Of a DNA stretch of 30,219 nt, positions 15,512-23,018 are shown in pieces. The translations under genes and the position numbers were made by a program. The notes beneath the pieces are model-generated. The model searched no databases, was not told the origin of the DNA, and saw only the letters and a program-made list of their open reading frames with translations. The stretch comes from Syntrophaceae bacterium UBA1062. Lineage in GTDB: Bacteria; Desulfobacterota; Desulfomonilia; UBA1062. The stretch is taken from assembly GCA_002316295.1 (NCBI GenBank), contig DCDF01000090.1, positions 1 to 30,219 of the forward strand. Reading direction: 5' to 3'. Within the stretch, counting starts at the first letter, position 1, and every line of letters begins with the position of its first letter.

Positions 15512-16336
15512 TCAAGGAGCTTGAGATTCCCCTATAGGTATCAGGTTTTCACCCTCATCGATTGCCTCCTTGTCGCAGTCTGTACAGTTGGAGCCGCCGA
15601 TACAGCTTGGGCAGAAATGCACATAATTACTCAACAGCCATTTTTCGACCCCGCGGTACCTGGTGATAACAGGATGTCGCCAGATAAGCCTGCCATTTTC
15701 GTTCACCTCGCCGTTCCTCAGCCCGAAATTATCCAGAGAGTGACTTTGCTGCGCATATGATGGCGATGTATAATAGAGAGTGGCGTCATAGTCGGTGATC
15801 AGATATATTCTTATATAACGGCCCGGCTCGATTGTTCTTACGGTATAGTAAGGTGCTGACGCAGTTGCCGCTCCTTTCGGTGAGAATTTGATCTCGAGAT
15901 CCCGGACGTTGTTCACGGTCATGGTCTGAATGCAATTATCGCTTTCAAATGTCGATTTCAGCGCCTGCAGATTGTCATTGTCATCCAGATCATACCACCA
16001 TCTTTCATTGTAGCAGAATATGTCGGTGCTGTTGGCGAAAGCAAGGGGTGTGGGCTCGGTCACGTCTTTATACCCCACACATACGGCGTCTTCTTCCACA
16101 TACTCTCCCTCTTTGCCAAGCCTTCCCTTGTATACGACGAAGAACCTCACATCCACCGCCCACAAGGGGATTTCATCATCACCGAGATCGAATGTCAGGA
16201 GAGTAGCGGTGTCGGTCCTGATTATTTCAGCATCCGCGCCCGCCGGGTAACGCTTCACGATAAACAGCGGCTCGGAGTAATAGAAACGGGAGAGATCGGT
16301 ATAGGTTTCACTAGGTGCTGTACGCAAAGTGATCAT
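15512..16336 (-). pseudogene. 5'-truncated secreted-type protein, hypothetical
   Basis: An open frame of about 275 codons reads as a beta-rich extracytoplasmic protein: YYTVRTIEPGRYIRIYLITD, many aromatic and acidic residues, and a cysteine-rich tail HFCPSCIGGSNCTDCDKEA. I do not recognise the family; pilus-associated or PilW-like surface proteins are a possibility only. There is no signal peptide. The frame begins exactly where an IS5-type transposase remnant ends (TGA at 16,333-16,335), and the open frame further upstream is transposase DNA read in another frame. The original N-terminus was therefore probably lost to the insertion. Beyond the TGA at 15,512-15,514 the same frame stays open for 48 more codons, to a TAA at 15,365-15,367, with protein-like sequence (KWDALDFLTDGLGISGD). 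This suggests a nonsense mutation as well. Confidence 0.55.
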
Positions 16337-16578
16337 TGGAGCCACAGCAGCATAGAGCCGATGATCCATAAGGTCCGATAGCTTGAGGCGGATTTATCAT
16401 AGCGAGTAGCGAGGGACCTGAAGTGTTTCATCCGATTGATTAAGCGCTCGATGCGATTTCTCAGCCGATAGATGATCTTATCGAATTTGCCGGTCCTGGT
16501 TTCATTGATTCTGCGCGGGATCGTGATTCGGATGTGGCGGTTTCGAAGATATTCCCGAATCTCATCACTGCTGTAGGC
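16333..16578 (-). pseudogene. IS5-family transposase, C-terminal remnant
   Basis: The frame encodes about 81 residues ending TGA. They contain the IS4/IS5 C1 signature Y-(2)-R-(3)-E-(6)-K as YRLRNRIERLINRMK, with the last catalytic glutamate of the DDE triad, then HFRSLATRYDKSASSYRT and the closing WIIGSMLLWLQ. Upstream, the frame hits TAG at 16,579-16,581, directly before AYSSDEIREYL, and I find no N-terminal half, no first or second Asp motif and no clear terminal inverted repeats. It is a dead fragment. Its 3' end overlaps the artificial N-terminus of the following open frame. Confidence 0.88.
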
Positions 16579-16944
16579 CTAGCCTATCCCGGTTCTTAAT
16601 ATCTCATCTTTCCTGTGGACGGAGAGCTCAGGAGTGTATTGCGGAAGGGAGGTTTTTCAGGACAAGTCCTGCGGGAGAAACAGAAGGATGCAATCGGCCG
16701 AGAGCAGGTTATGTAAGACCCAGCTGTGAATTCAGCTCGCGCCCATGCCCACGAATACATTTTATGACCTCTCTTCCCAACATCAAAGCATTCAACTTCA
16801 AACACCTCTTTTGATACAGGAACAGAGCAATATTTCAAGTGAAAATTGCAGCAATGAGCGTTGCATGTGGAGATTCAGAGTTTCTTCGTCTCAATATTGA
16901 ATGTTTTTCAACCTGTTTTCAATAAGATACAGCTTTTCGCATGA
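16579..16944. other. Gene-free, comparatively AT-rich stretch
   Basis: No coding region is supported. An 80-codon open frame on the minus strand (16,596-16,838) has no family resemblance and odd composition. Between about 16,780 and 16,960 the base composition is clearly AT-richer than the flanking genes. A small perfect palindrome (CAGGAC-AA-GTCCTG) lies at 16,658-16,671. The stretch is best read as foreign or decayed DNA next to the transposase fragment. Confidence 0.5.
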
Positions 16945-17115
16945 GACATTACATCATCCCGTCTCAAAGAGGCGGCTGACGCCAGATGCCGATCCAAGCT
17001 TCACAGGCCGGCCGTACAAGGAGAATACAGGACCCCGGCTTCGGCCAAGGACGTCGTGAACCATCTCCTGAAGTCTTTCGGACTGCAGGAAAATAGTGCA
17101 TATGTACTGTCATGA
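16945..17115 (+). pseudogene. Start-less reading frame, likely C-terminal remnant of a lost gene
   Basis: An open frame of about 56 codons runs from an upstream stop to TGA at 17,113-17,115, with credible protein sequence (RLKEAADARCRSKLHRPAVQ, then SAKDVVNHLLKSFGLQENSA). It has no ATG, GTG or TTG before residue ~38. Its stop overlaps the ATG of the next gene as ATGA, the usual sign of a translationally coupled operon. The simplest reading is that an older gene upstream of the metallo-beta-lactamase gene lost its 5' part when the scar formed. It could also be the tail of another transposase. The family is not recognised. Confidence 0.4.
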
Positions 17116-18110
17116 GACCCGCGTTCCTCTCTCGTCTGGTCAACGGACCGCTGTTCGATCCGGTGGTGTATGTCCGGATACTCAATGAGCGCAAGTCCGT
17201 CCTCTTCGACTGCGGGCATTTCCAGGGCCTCGCCCCCCGACATCTGCTCTCGCTCGAGGCCGTCTGCATCAGCCATACCCACATGGACCACTTCATGGGC
17301 ATGGACAGGGTGCTGCGCACGATCCTGCACCGCGACGAGCCGCTCGCCGTCTACGGCCCTGAAGGCATCACCGAAAAGACCCTCTCCAAGCTCAAGTCCT
17401 ACACCTGGAACCTTTCATCCGGGTATGCCCTGGAGATCACCATCCATGAGATCTTCGCGAACAGCGTCATGACCACCAGGGCCAGGGCCGACGCCGGGTT
17501 CGACGCGATCTCCGGGCAAACAGTGCCCCGCACCGGGACGAGGATAGCCGACTGCCCCAGATATACGCTCGAGGCAGCCGTCCTGGACCATACCATCCCC
17601 TGCCTGGGATATGTCCTGAAAGAGCCCTTCCACATCAACATCCTCAAGGGCGCCGTGCGCGAAAACGGCTATATCCCGGGGCCGTGGCTGGGTGACCTCA
17701 AGGCGCTCATCTATGCCGGCAGGCTGGACGAGCCCGTGCGGGTGGCGACGGAGAGCGGCGTCCGCGGGGTGAGCGTGTCCAGGCTCCGTGAAGAGCTCGT
17801 GACCGTCACGCCGGGGCAGTCCCTGGCGTTCGTCACCGACATCGCCTTCACGCCCGCGAATCTCGAGGCGCTCAAAGGCCTGGCGCAAGGCGTGGACACG
17901 CTCTTCATCGAGGCGTACTACCTCGACGAGCTCGAGGCCCATGCCGGGGCCCGGGGGCACCTGACCGCGCGCCAGGCCGGGGCGATAGCACGGGAGCTCG
18001 GGGCCAAGCGCGTCTTCCCCATGCACGTCTCTCCCCGCTACCACGACCGCCTCGACGAGATTTACGCGGAGATGGGCGTGAATCAAGGCGGCACGCCGGC
18101 AGGAGCATGA
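17112..18110 (+). CDS. RNase Z-like metallo-beta-lactamase fold hydrolase
   Basis: This 332-residue MBL-fold protein has the metal motif CISHTHMDHFMGMD (H55, H57, D59, H60), then LDHTIPCLGYVL near residue 160, the metal-bridging aspartate in LAFVTDIAFTP near 240, and the final histidine in RVFPMHVSPRY near 305. The spacing and the HTIPCLGY element resemble the RNase Z/ElaC branch rather than beta-lactamases. Proteins of this branch cut tRNA 3' trailers or hydrolyse phosphodiesters, but this copy lacks a recognisable flexible exosite arm and its substrate is uncertain. The ATG has no good ribosome site, but overlaps the stop of the upstream frame remnant, from which it was probably once translated. 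It may now be poorly expressed. Confidence 0.85.
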   Translation: MRPAFLSRLVNGPLFDPVVYVRILNERKSVLFDCGHFQGLAPRHLLSLEAVCISHTHMDHFMGMDRVLRTILHRDEPLAVYGPEGITEKTLSKLKSYTWNLSSGYALEITIHEIFANSVMTTRARADAGFDAISGQTVPRTGTRIADCPRYTLEAAVLDHTIPCLGYVLKEPFHINILKGAVRENGYIPGPWLGDLKALIYAGRLDEPVRVATESGVRGVSVSRLREELVTVTPGQSLAFVTDIAFTPANLEALKGLAQGVDTLFIEAYYLDELEAHAGARGHLTARQAGAIARELGAKRVFPMHVSPRYHDRLDEIYAEMGVNQGGTPAGA

Positions 18111-18152
18111 TGCGGGAGGGCCGGCGGCCGCACGCGGCAGGGCCTTCCGATG

Positions 18153-18181
18153 TTGCCATTCGAGAGACAATGCGGTATTGA
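18153..18181 (+). promoter_or_regulatory. Weak candidate promoter of rfbC
   Basis: TTGCCA (five of six -35 bases) is separated by 17 bases from TATTGA (three of six). It lies about 40 bases before the rfbC start in a 109-base gap. The poor -10 keeps confidence low. Confidence 0.3.
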
Positions 18182-18219
18182 ACGGAAATCATGCACATAT
18201 CACCTGATTCGGGGGGCAT

Positions 18220-18759
18220 ATGAAGGTAACCGAGACCGAGCTTGCAGGGGCGTTTCTGATAGAGCCCGACATACACGCGGACGACCGCGGCTTTTTCGTC
18301 GAGCTCTACAGCAGAAAGGCCTTTCGCGGGCACGGCATCGAGGCCGATTTCGTTCAGGACAACTACTCCTTTTCCCGGAAGAGGGGGGTGCTCAGGGGGC
18401 TGCATTTCCAGTATCCTCCCCATTCCCAGGCAAAGCTCGTCTGGGTGGTGTCCGGGGCTGTCTTCGATGTCATCGTCGATCTGCGCAAGGGTTCCCCCAC
18501 ATACCGCAGATGGATCTCGGTCGAGCTCTCAGCCTCTCCGCTCAGGATGCTCTATGTGCCCCGGGGGTTCGCCCACGGCTTCTGCACCCTCACCGACAAC
18601 GCCCACGTGCTCTACAAGGTGGACGCCCCCTATGCCCCCGAGGCCGACGGCGGAATCCGGTGGGACGATCCTGACCTCGCCGTTCCCTGGCCGGTCGCCG
18701 AGCCGATCCTCTCGGCCAAAGACGGCAGGCTGCCTTACCTCAGAGAGATCCCGCTGTAG
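18220..18759 (+). CDS. rfbC: dTDP-4-dehydrorhamnose 3,5-epimerase
   Basis: RmlC/RfbC epimerises dTDP-4-keto-6-deoxyglucose at C3 and C5 on the way to dTDP-L-rhamnose. The 179-residue cupin has the substrate-clamping DDRGFFVELY, FVQDNYSFSRKRGVLRGLHFQ with catalytic H62, YVPRGFAHGF, and the tyrosine pair in VLYKVDAPYAP (Y132, Y138). GGIRWDDPDL ends the core. A GGGGGG ribosome site is 5 bases before the ATG. rfbA, rfbB and rfbD are not adjacent, so this is an orphan copy. Rhamnose or a related deoxysugar could feed the glycan operon at the left end of the window, but the link is only inferred. Confidence 0.95.
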   Translation: MKVTETELAGAFLIEPDIHADDRGFFVELYSRKAFRGHGIEADFVQDNYSFSRKRGVLRGLHFQYPPHSQAKLVWVVSGAVFDVIVDLRKGSPTYRRWISVELSASPLRMLYVPRGFAHGFCTLTDNAHVLYKVDAPYAPEADGGIRWDDPDLAVPWPVAEPILSAKDGRLPYLREIPL

Positions 18760-18793
18760 CCGGGGCCGCGCCGCCCGCGGGGAAACCTCTCGC

Positions 18794-18822
18794 TTGACTT
18801 CACATCCCATTCGTTGTTTATT
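18794..18822 (+). promoter_or_regulatory. Candidate promoter giving a leaderless thiamine pyrophosphokinase mRNA
   Basis: TTGACT (five of six) is followed after 17 bases by TTTATT (four of six). A start about 7 bases downstream falls on the ATG at 18,829, and no ribosome site precedes that ATG. Confidence 0.4.
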
Positions 18823-18828
18823 CGCCGT

Positions 18829-19482
18829 ATGTTTCTGATCGTATCCGGGGGAGATGCGCCCGATCCCGCCTTCCTGCGGGCAAGGGCGGAAAAAGCCAGG
18901 ATGATCATAGCCGCGGACAGAGGGGCTCAGTACTGCCTCGATGCCGGGGTGAAGCCCGACCTCGTGGTGGGGGACATGGACTCCATATCCCCGGACGCCT
19001 TCGAGGAGGTGAAGAGATCCGGAATCCCCCTGGAAAAATACAGCAGCGAGAAAGACGAGACAGACACCGGGCTCGCCCTGGACACCGCCATACGCAACGG
19101 GGCGGGCTCCGTGGAGATGATCGCCTGCATCGGCGACCGGTTCGACCACGGGCTGGCGAACATCCACCTGCTCAACGCCGCCCGCCTGCGGGGTGTCGAC
19201 GCCTCGATACTCTCCCCGTCATATCGGATATTCCTGGTCGATTCCGGCATCGAGATCGAGGGGGTGCAGGGCGCCGTGCTGTCCCTGCTGCCGCTGACCA
19301 CAGAGGTCAGGGGCATCACCCTCGCCGGGTTCAAGTGGCCTCTGAAAGAGGCTGTCATGAAGGTGGGCGATTCCTACGGGATCAGCAATCGCGTGACTGC
19401 GCAAAAGGCCCGGATACACGTGCGGGAAGGCGTTCTCGTCGCGGTTCTCTTCTTTCCGGAGCAGGGGGCGGTCGATGAGTAG
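18829..19482 (+). CDS. thiN: Thiamine pyrophosphokinase
   Basis: The enzyme transfers pyrophosphate from ATP (or AMP-forming donor chemistry) to thiamine, making the cofactor thiamine diphosphate. Family motifs are in order: MIIAADRGAQYCLDAG, PDLVVGDMDSI, KDETDTGLALDTAI and CIGDRFDHGLANIHLL. The conserved acidic residues (D of GDMDS, DETD) are intact. I chose the ATG at 18,829 (MFLIVSGGD), which gives 217 residues and begins right at the first beta strand. A TTG 15 bases earlier would add five residues. Neither has a ribosome site, which fits the leaderless promoter proposed here. The symbol follows the common naming for bacterial thiamine pyrophosphokinases. Confidence 0.88.
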   Translation: MFLIVSGGDAPDPAFLRARAEKARMIIAADRGAQYCLDAGVKPDLVVGDMDSISPDAFEEVKRSGIPLEKYSSEKDETDTGLALDTAIRNGAGSVEMIACIGDRFDHGLANIHLLNAARLRGVDASILSPSYRIFLVDSGIEIEGVQGAVLSLLPLTTEVRGITLAGFKWPLKEAVMKVGDSYGISNRVTAQKARIHVREGVLVAVLFFPEQGAVDE

Positions 19483-19562
19483 TGACAGCATCCGTGTCGA
19501 AATGCTATCAGGAAGCATGGAGCGAGGGCTTCCATAAATAATCGTATGCAGGGGAGGGAAGA

Positions 19563-20480
19563 GTGAAACGGTATCTGATGCTTGTTGTTGCGGCCTGTTT
19601 GAGCTTCACGGGGTGCATGCAGAGTCAGGGAGATGCCGGCAAAGCCCCGCGGCTGAGCGGAGACACCGTCGCTCAGATCGGCGATGAGAAAATCACGGAA
19701 AAAGACGTCGAGGAGATCATATCCCAGATCCCTGCCCAGTACCGCTCCAAGTATTCGTCTTCGAAGGGCCGAAGAGAGATCATAAACGGCCTGGTGGAGA
19801 TGAAGATGCTCGCCTGGGAGGCCCGCAGAAGAGGGATCGACAAGCAGGAAGACGTGCAGCTGAAAATAGGGCTCATCATCGACCAGACCCTGGCAAAGGA
19901 GATGGAGAGCAACCTGAAGAAGTCCGTCAAGCTCAGTGATGCCGACATCGAGAGATACTACCGGGAGCATCTCGACAAGTATGCGACCCCGGAGCGCGTC
20001 AAGGCCCGGCATATCCTCGTGGAAAAGCAGGACCGGGCCCGGGAGCTTCTCGAGCAGCTGCGCAAAGGTGCTGACTTCAAAGAGCTGGCGAAGAAAAACT
20101 CCACCTGCCCGTCGGCCGAGAAGGGGGGCGATCTGGGCTGGTTCGGCAGGGGCAAGATGGACCCGGAATTCGAGAAGGCGGCCTTTGCGATGAAAAAGGG
20201 CGAGACCAGCGACGTGGTGAAGTCCTCCTTCGGGTATCACATCATCCGCCTCGACGACAGGAGAGATCCCAAGACGAAAACGCTGGAGCAGGCAAAGAAA
20301 TCCATCGAGAGAGCGCTTCAGAAGGAGCAGACCGACAGGCGCCTCGCAGAGCTCAAGGAAGACATCCGCAAAAAAGCGAACGTAACGGTCAACGACGAAT
20401 ACTTCAAACGCTTCGACGCGTCGCCCGAGGCGCCCGAGGTCGATGAGGCCCGGGGCTCCGGAGAGCCGGAAGAGCAGTAG
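19563..20480 (+). CDS. Parvulin-type peptidyl-prolyl isomerase, lipoprotein (PrsA/SurA-like)
   Basis: This 305-residue extracytoplasmic foldase has a lipoprotein signal ending in LSFTGC (C18), so the protein is likely lipid-anchored. A SurA-N-like helical region (about residues 35-140) is followed by one parvulin domain (about 145-235; VKARHILVEKQDRARELLEQ, then KGGDLGWFGRGKMDPEFEKA, then SSFGYHIIRLDD). The C-terminus is acidic. The GTG start follows a GGGAGGG ribosome site by four bases. It lies 9 bases before gspF, so it heads the T2SS transcript and may help fold exported proteins or secretion components in the periplasm. This position is unusual for a T2SS operon. Confidence 0.9.
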   Translation: MKRYLMLVVAACLSFTGCMQSQGDAGKAPRLSGDTVAQIGDEKITEKDVEEIISQIPAQYRSKYSSSKGRREIINGLVEMKMLAWEARRRGIDKQEDVQLKIGLIIDQTLAKEMESNLKKSVKLSDADIERYYREHLDKYATPERVKARHILVEKQDRARELLEQLRKGADFKELAKKNSTCPSAEKGGDLGWFGRGKMDPEFEKAAFAMKKGETSDVVKSSFGYHIIRLDDRRDPKTKTLEQAKKSIERALQKEQTDRRLAELKEDIRKKANVTVNDEYFKRFDASPEAPEVDEARGSGEPEEQ

Positions 20481-20489
20481 GGGGGAATC

Positions 20490-21713
20490 TTGGCGTTATA
20501 TACCTGGAGCGGCTACACGGAAAAGGGCAAGGTCTCCCAGGGCATGATCGATGCCACGTCCATGCGGGAGGCGAAGCTCAAGCTCCGTTCGCAGGGGGTG
20601 TTCGTCAGCTCTATCGCCGAAGAGGCGTCCTCTCCCGCGCCCAGCGTGAAAGACATCTCGCTCAAGAGGTTTCTCGGCAGGGTCAAGCTCGAGGACATCA
20701 CGGTCATGACCAGGCAGCTCTCCACCCTGGTGGGGGCGTCCATTCCGCTGGTGGAATCTCTGAGCGCCCTGTACGAGCAGACAGAGTCGCCCGCCATGAA
20801 GAAGACGGTGGCCCAGGTCAGGGACGCGGTCAATGAGGGCCTGTCCTTCGCCGACGCCCTCGCGCAGCACAAGAGGGTGTTTTCGGATCTCTACGTGAAC
20901 ATGGTCCGCTCCGGAGAGGCCAGCGGGGCCCTGGACGTGGTGCTGCTCAGGCTGGCCGAGTTTCTGGAGGGCCAGCACCGGCTCAGGTCCAAGGTGGGTG
21001 CTGCCCTCATCTACCCCGTGGTGCTCTTCGCGGTGTCCGTGATCGTTCTCTTCTACCTCCTCACGTCGGTGGTGCCCAAGATGGTGAGCATGTTCGAGAG
21101 CATGGAGCAGGTGCTGCCGCTGCCGACCCGGATCCTCATCGGGGTGAGCGATTTCCTCGGCATGACATGGTGGATCATAGCCTCTGTTGCCATTGCTGCG
21201 GTCGTCCTGTTCCTCAGGTGGAGGCGGACGGAGCGGGGGGCCATGCGTTTCGACCGGTTCCGGATGAACGTGCCGGTATACGGCGCCATCTACCGGAAGA
21301 TCTCGGTCGCACGGTTCGCGAGAACACTGGGCACCCTGCTCACCTCGGGAGTGCCCATCATCGAGGCCTTGAAAATCGTCAAGACCGTCGTTCAGAACAA
21401 GGTCATGGAAGCTTCCATCGAAGACTCGATCTCAGAGGTCATGGAAGGCTCCAGCATCGCCGCGCCGCTGAAGAAATCCGGCGTGTTTCCACCCATCATC
21501 ATTCACATGATCAGCACCGGCGAAAAGAGCGGAACGCTGGAAGAGATGCTCGTCAAGGCGGCGGGAGCATATGAGGAGGATGTCGAGACATCGGTGGCGG
21601 GGCTGACCTCGATTCTCGAGCCGGTCATGATCGTGCTCATGGGAGCCGTTGTGGGCTCCATCGTGCTGGCGATACTCCTGCCCATGCTGGAGATGAGCAC
21701 CATAGTCCGTTAG
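20490..21713 (+). CDS. gspF: Type II secretion inner-membrane platform protein GspF
   Basis: This 407-residue polytopic protein of the GspF/PilC family forms the platform that couples the GspE ATPase to the pseudopilus. It shows two repeated cytoplasmic domains, the first with FLGRVKLEDITVMTRQLSTL and the second with FARTLGTLLTSGVPIIEALK. Membrane segments lie at about residues 172-198, 222-240 and 377-403. The start is TTG with a GGGGGG ribosome site, 9 bases after the parvulin gene. The matching ATPase GspE and secretin GspD are not in the window. PilC of type IV pili is the alternative, but the neighbours G-H-I-J-K-L-M-N settle it as T2SS. Confidence 0.97.
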   Translation: MALYTWSGYTEKGKVSQGMIDATSMREAKLKLRSQGVFVSSIAEEASSPAPSVKDISLKRFLGRVKLEDITVMTRQLSTLVGASIPLVESLSALYEQTESPAMKKTVAQVRDAVNEGLSFADALAQHKRVFSDLYVNMVRSGEASGALDVVLLRLAEFLEGQHRLRSKVGAALIYPVVLFAVSVIVLFYLLTSVVPKMVSMFESMEQVLPLPTRILIGVSDFLGMTWWIIASVAIAAVVLFLRWRRTERGAMRFDRFRMNVPVYGAIYRKISVARFARTLGTLLTSGVPIIEALKIVKTVVQNKVMEASIEDSISEVMEGSSIAAPLKKSGVFPPIIIHMISTGEKSGTLEEMLVKAAGAYEEDVETSVAGLTSILEPVMIVLMGAVVGSIVLAILLPMLEMSTIVR

Positions 21714-21729
21714 ATTGGAGGAACATACC

Positions 21730-22179
21730 ATGAAGGACAAGGGTTTTACCCTGTTGGAACTGCTGGTGGTTATCGTCATACTCGGCATTCTGGCAACGTA
21801 TGTGGGCACCAAGATCATGGGAAGGCCCGACGAGGCCAGGCAGACCCAGGCACGGGTGCAGATCCAGGCCCTGGAGAATGCGCTGAACATGTACCGCCTC
21901 GACAACAGCGACTACCCGTCCACGGAGCAGGGGCTCAAGGCCCTGGTGGAGAAGCCCGTAGGCGGGAACGTTCCCCGGAACTGGCGGGAAGGCGGATATC
22001 TTGACAAGCCGAGAGTGCCGAAAGACCCCTGGAACTACGATTACGGCTACCTCTGCCCCGGGGTGAGGAATCCGAACGGCTTCGATCTGTTCTCGTACGG
22101 AGCGGACGGCCAGCCCGGCGGAGAGGGCAAGGATGCGGATATCGGAAACTGGGAACCCGAGACGGCCGGCCGGAACTAG
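21730..22179 (+). CDS. gspG: Type II secretion major pseudopilin GspG
   Basis: The 149-residue major pseudopilin has the prepilin signal MKDKG|FTLLELLVVIVILGI, with Gly at -1 and Glu at +5. The calcium-binding C-terminal domain follows (YPSTEQGLKALVEKP, PWNYDYGYLCPG, FDLFSYGADGQPGGEG), which is typical for GspG. I chose the ATG at 21,730, with GGAGG 8 bases upstream, over a TTG 15 bases earlier. It overlaps gspH by 47 bases. It is cleaved and N-methylated by a prepilin peptidase that is not encoded in the window. Confidence 0.98.
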   Translation: MKDKGFTLLELLVVIVILGILATYVGTKIMGRPDEARQTQARVQIQALENALNMYRLDNSDYPSTEQGLKALVEKPVGGNVPRNWREGGYLDKPRVPKDPWNYDYGYLCPGVRNPNGFDLFSYGADGQPGGEGKDADIGNWEPETAGRN

Positions 22180-22666
22180 GGCGTTCACCCTCCTGGAGCT
22201 GATCATCGTCATCGCGATCCTGGGGATCACGATAGGCTATGTCGGCCCCAGGCTCTACACCGGCATCTCGTCTTCGAGCATGGACAAGGCCACCCGGGAG
22301 ATCCTCACGATCCTCCAGTTCGCCAGGTCCACGGCCGTGACCCAGCACAGGCACTACTATGTCCGGTTCGATATGGACAATGCGAAGATCGGCCTGTATC
22401 CGAAGCCCGAAAGCTCAGGCGAGAGCCCGGACATGCTCAAGGAAAAGGAGCTTCCCCGGGGAGTGAAGCTCAAGAGCGTCAAGAGCCCCTATCAGAGCGA
22501 AAAGCTCCAGGGGCACCTGGACATTCTGGTGACGCCCGAGGGGGTGATCGAGCAGGGGGTGATCTATCTGGAAGGGGAATTCGGAAAGATCTATACCGTC
22601 ATCATCAAGCCCTTCTCGGGCATGCTGAAGATATACGACCACTATGTAGAGATCAGGCATGGCTGA
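22133..22666 (+). CDS. gspH: Type II secretion minor pseudopilin GspH
   Basis: This 177-residue pseudopilin has a 17-residue leader and the hydrophobic helix AFTLLELIIVIAILGITIGY, then a beta-rich domain with TVIIKPFSGMLKIYDHYVE at the end. The residue before the predicted cleavage site is alanine (GTRA|FTLLE) rather than the glycine normally required, while G, I and J here keep glycine. The start ATG lies well inside gspG. An alternative start closer to the helix is not visible. Its order in the operon and its size fit GspH, which sits in the pseudopilus. Confidence 0.92.
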   Translation: MRISETGNPRRPAGTRAFTLLELIIVIAILGITIGYVGPRLYTGISSSSMDKATREILTILQFARSTAVTQHRHYYVRFDMDNAKIGLYPKPESSGESPDMLKEKELPRGVKLKSVKSPYQSEKLQGHLDILVTPEGVIEQGVIYLEGEFGKIYTVIIKPFSGMLKIYDHYVEIRHG

Positions 22667-23018
22667 TAAAAAAGGATTCACCCTCCTCGAAGTGCTCATC
22701 GCCATGGTCATCCTGAGCATCACCTTCCTGTGGCTTCTCAAGGCGGCGCATCAGTCCGTGGACATGGCCTCCCGGTCGAAGTTCGTCACCACCTCCACGC
22801 TGCTCGCCCAGCAGAAAATCGCCGAGGTCATGGGAGACGACGCAAGGCTCCCCCGCAACAACGAGGGAGATTTCGGGGAGGACTTTCCGGAATACCGGTA
22901 TGTGGAGAAGATCGAGTCCACGCCGCTGGAGGGATACTTTAAATATACGCTCACCGTCAAGTGGGGGGAGAAAGGCAATCTTGAGACGGATTTCGTCGTA
23001 TTCGTTTCCTCGAAGTAG
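22659..23018 (+). CDS. gspI: Type II secretion minor pseudopilin GspI
   Basis: The 119-residue protein has the short leader MADKKG before FTLLEVLIAMVILSITFLWL, then LLAQQKIAEVMGD and the end KWGEKGNLETDFVVFVSSK, matching GspI. It forms part of the tip complex with GspJ and GspK. It overlaps gspH by 8 bases. Its 3' end runs into the leader of gspJ, so translation passes from gene to gene. Confidence 0.96.
   Translation: MADKKGFTLLEVLIAMVILSITFLWLLKAAHQSVDMASRSKFVTTSTLLAQQKIAEVMGDDARLPRNNEGDFGEDFPEYRYVEKIESTPLEGYFKYTLTVKWGEKGNLETDFVVFVSSK

Noticed and set aside
15512..15514. TGA read as selenocysteine, joining the two parts of the truncated protein
   Set aside because: No clear SECIS-like hairpin directly after the TGA (only a 7-bp repeat overlapping it), no selenoprotein motif, and the gene is already truncated, so a nonsense mutation is simpler.
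16596..16838. 80-codon minus-strand open frame in the AT-rich scar
   Set aside because: No ribosome site, no family resemblance and unusual residue composition.
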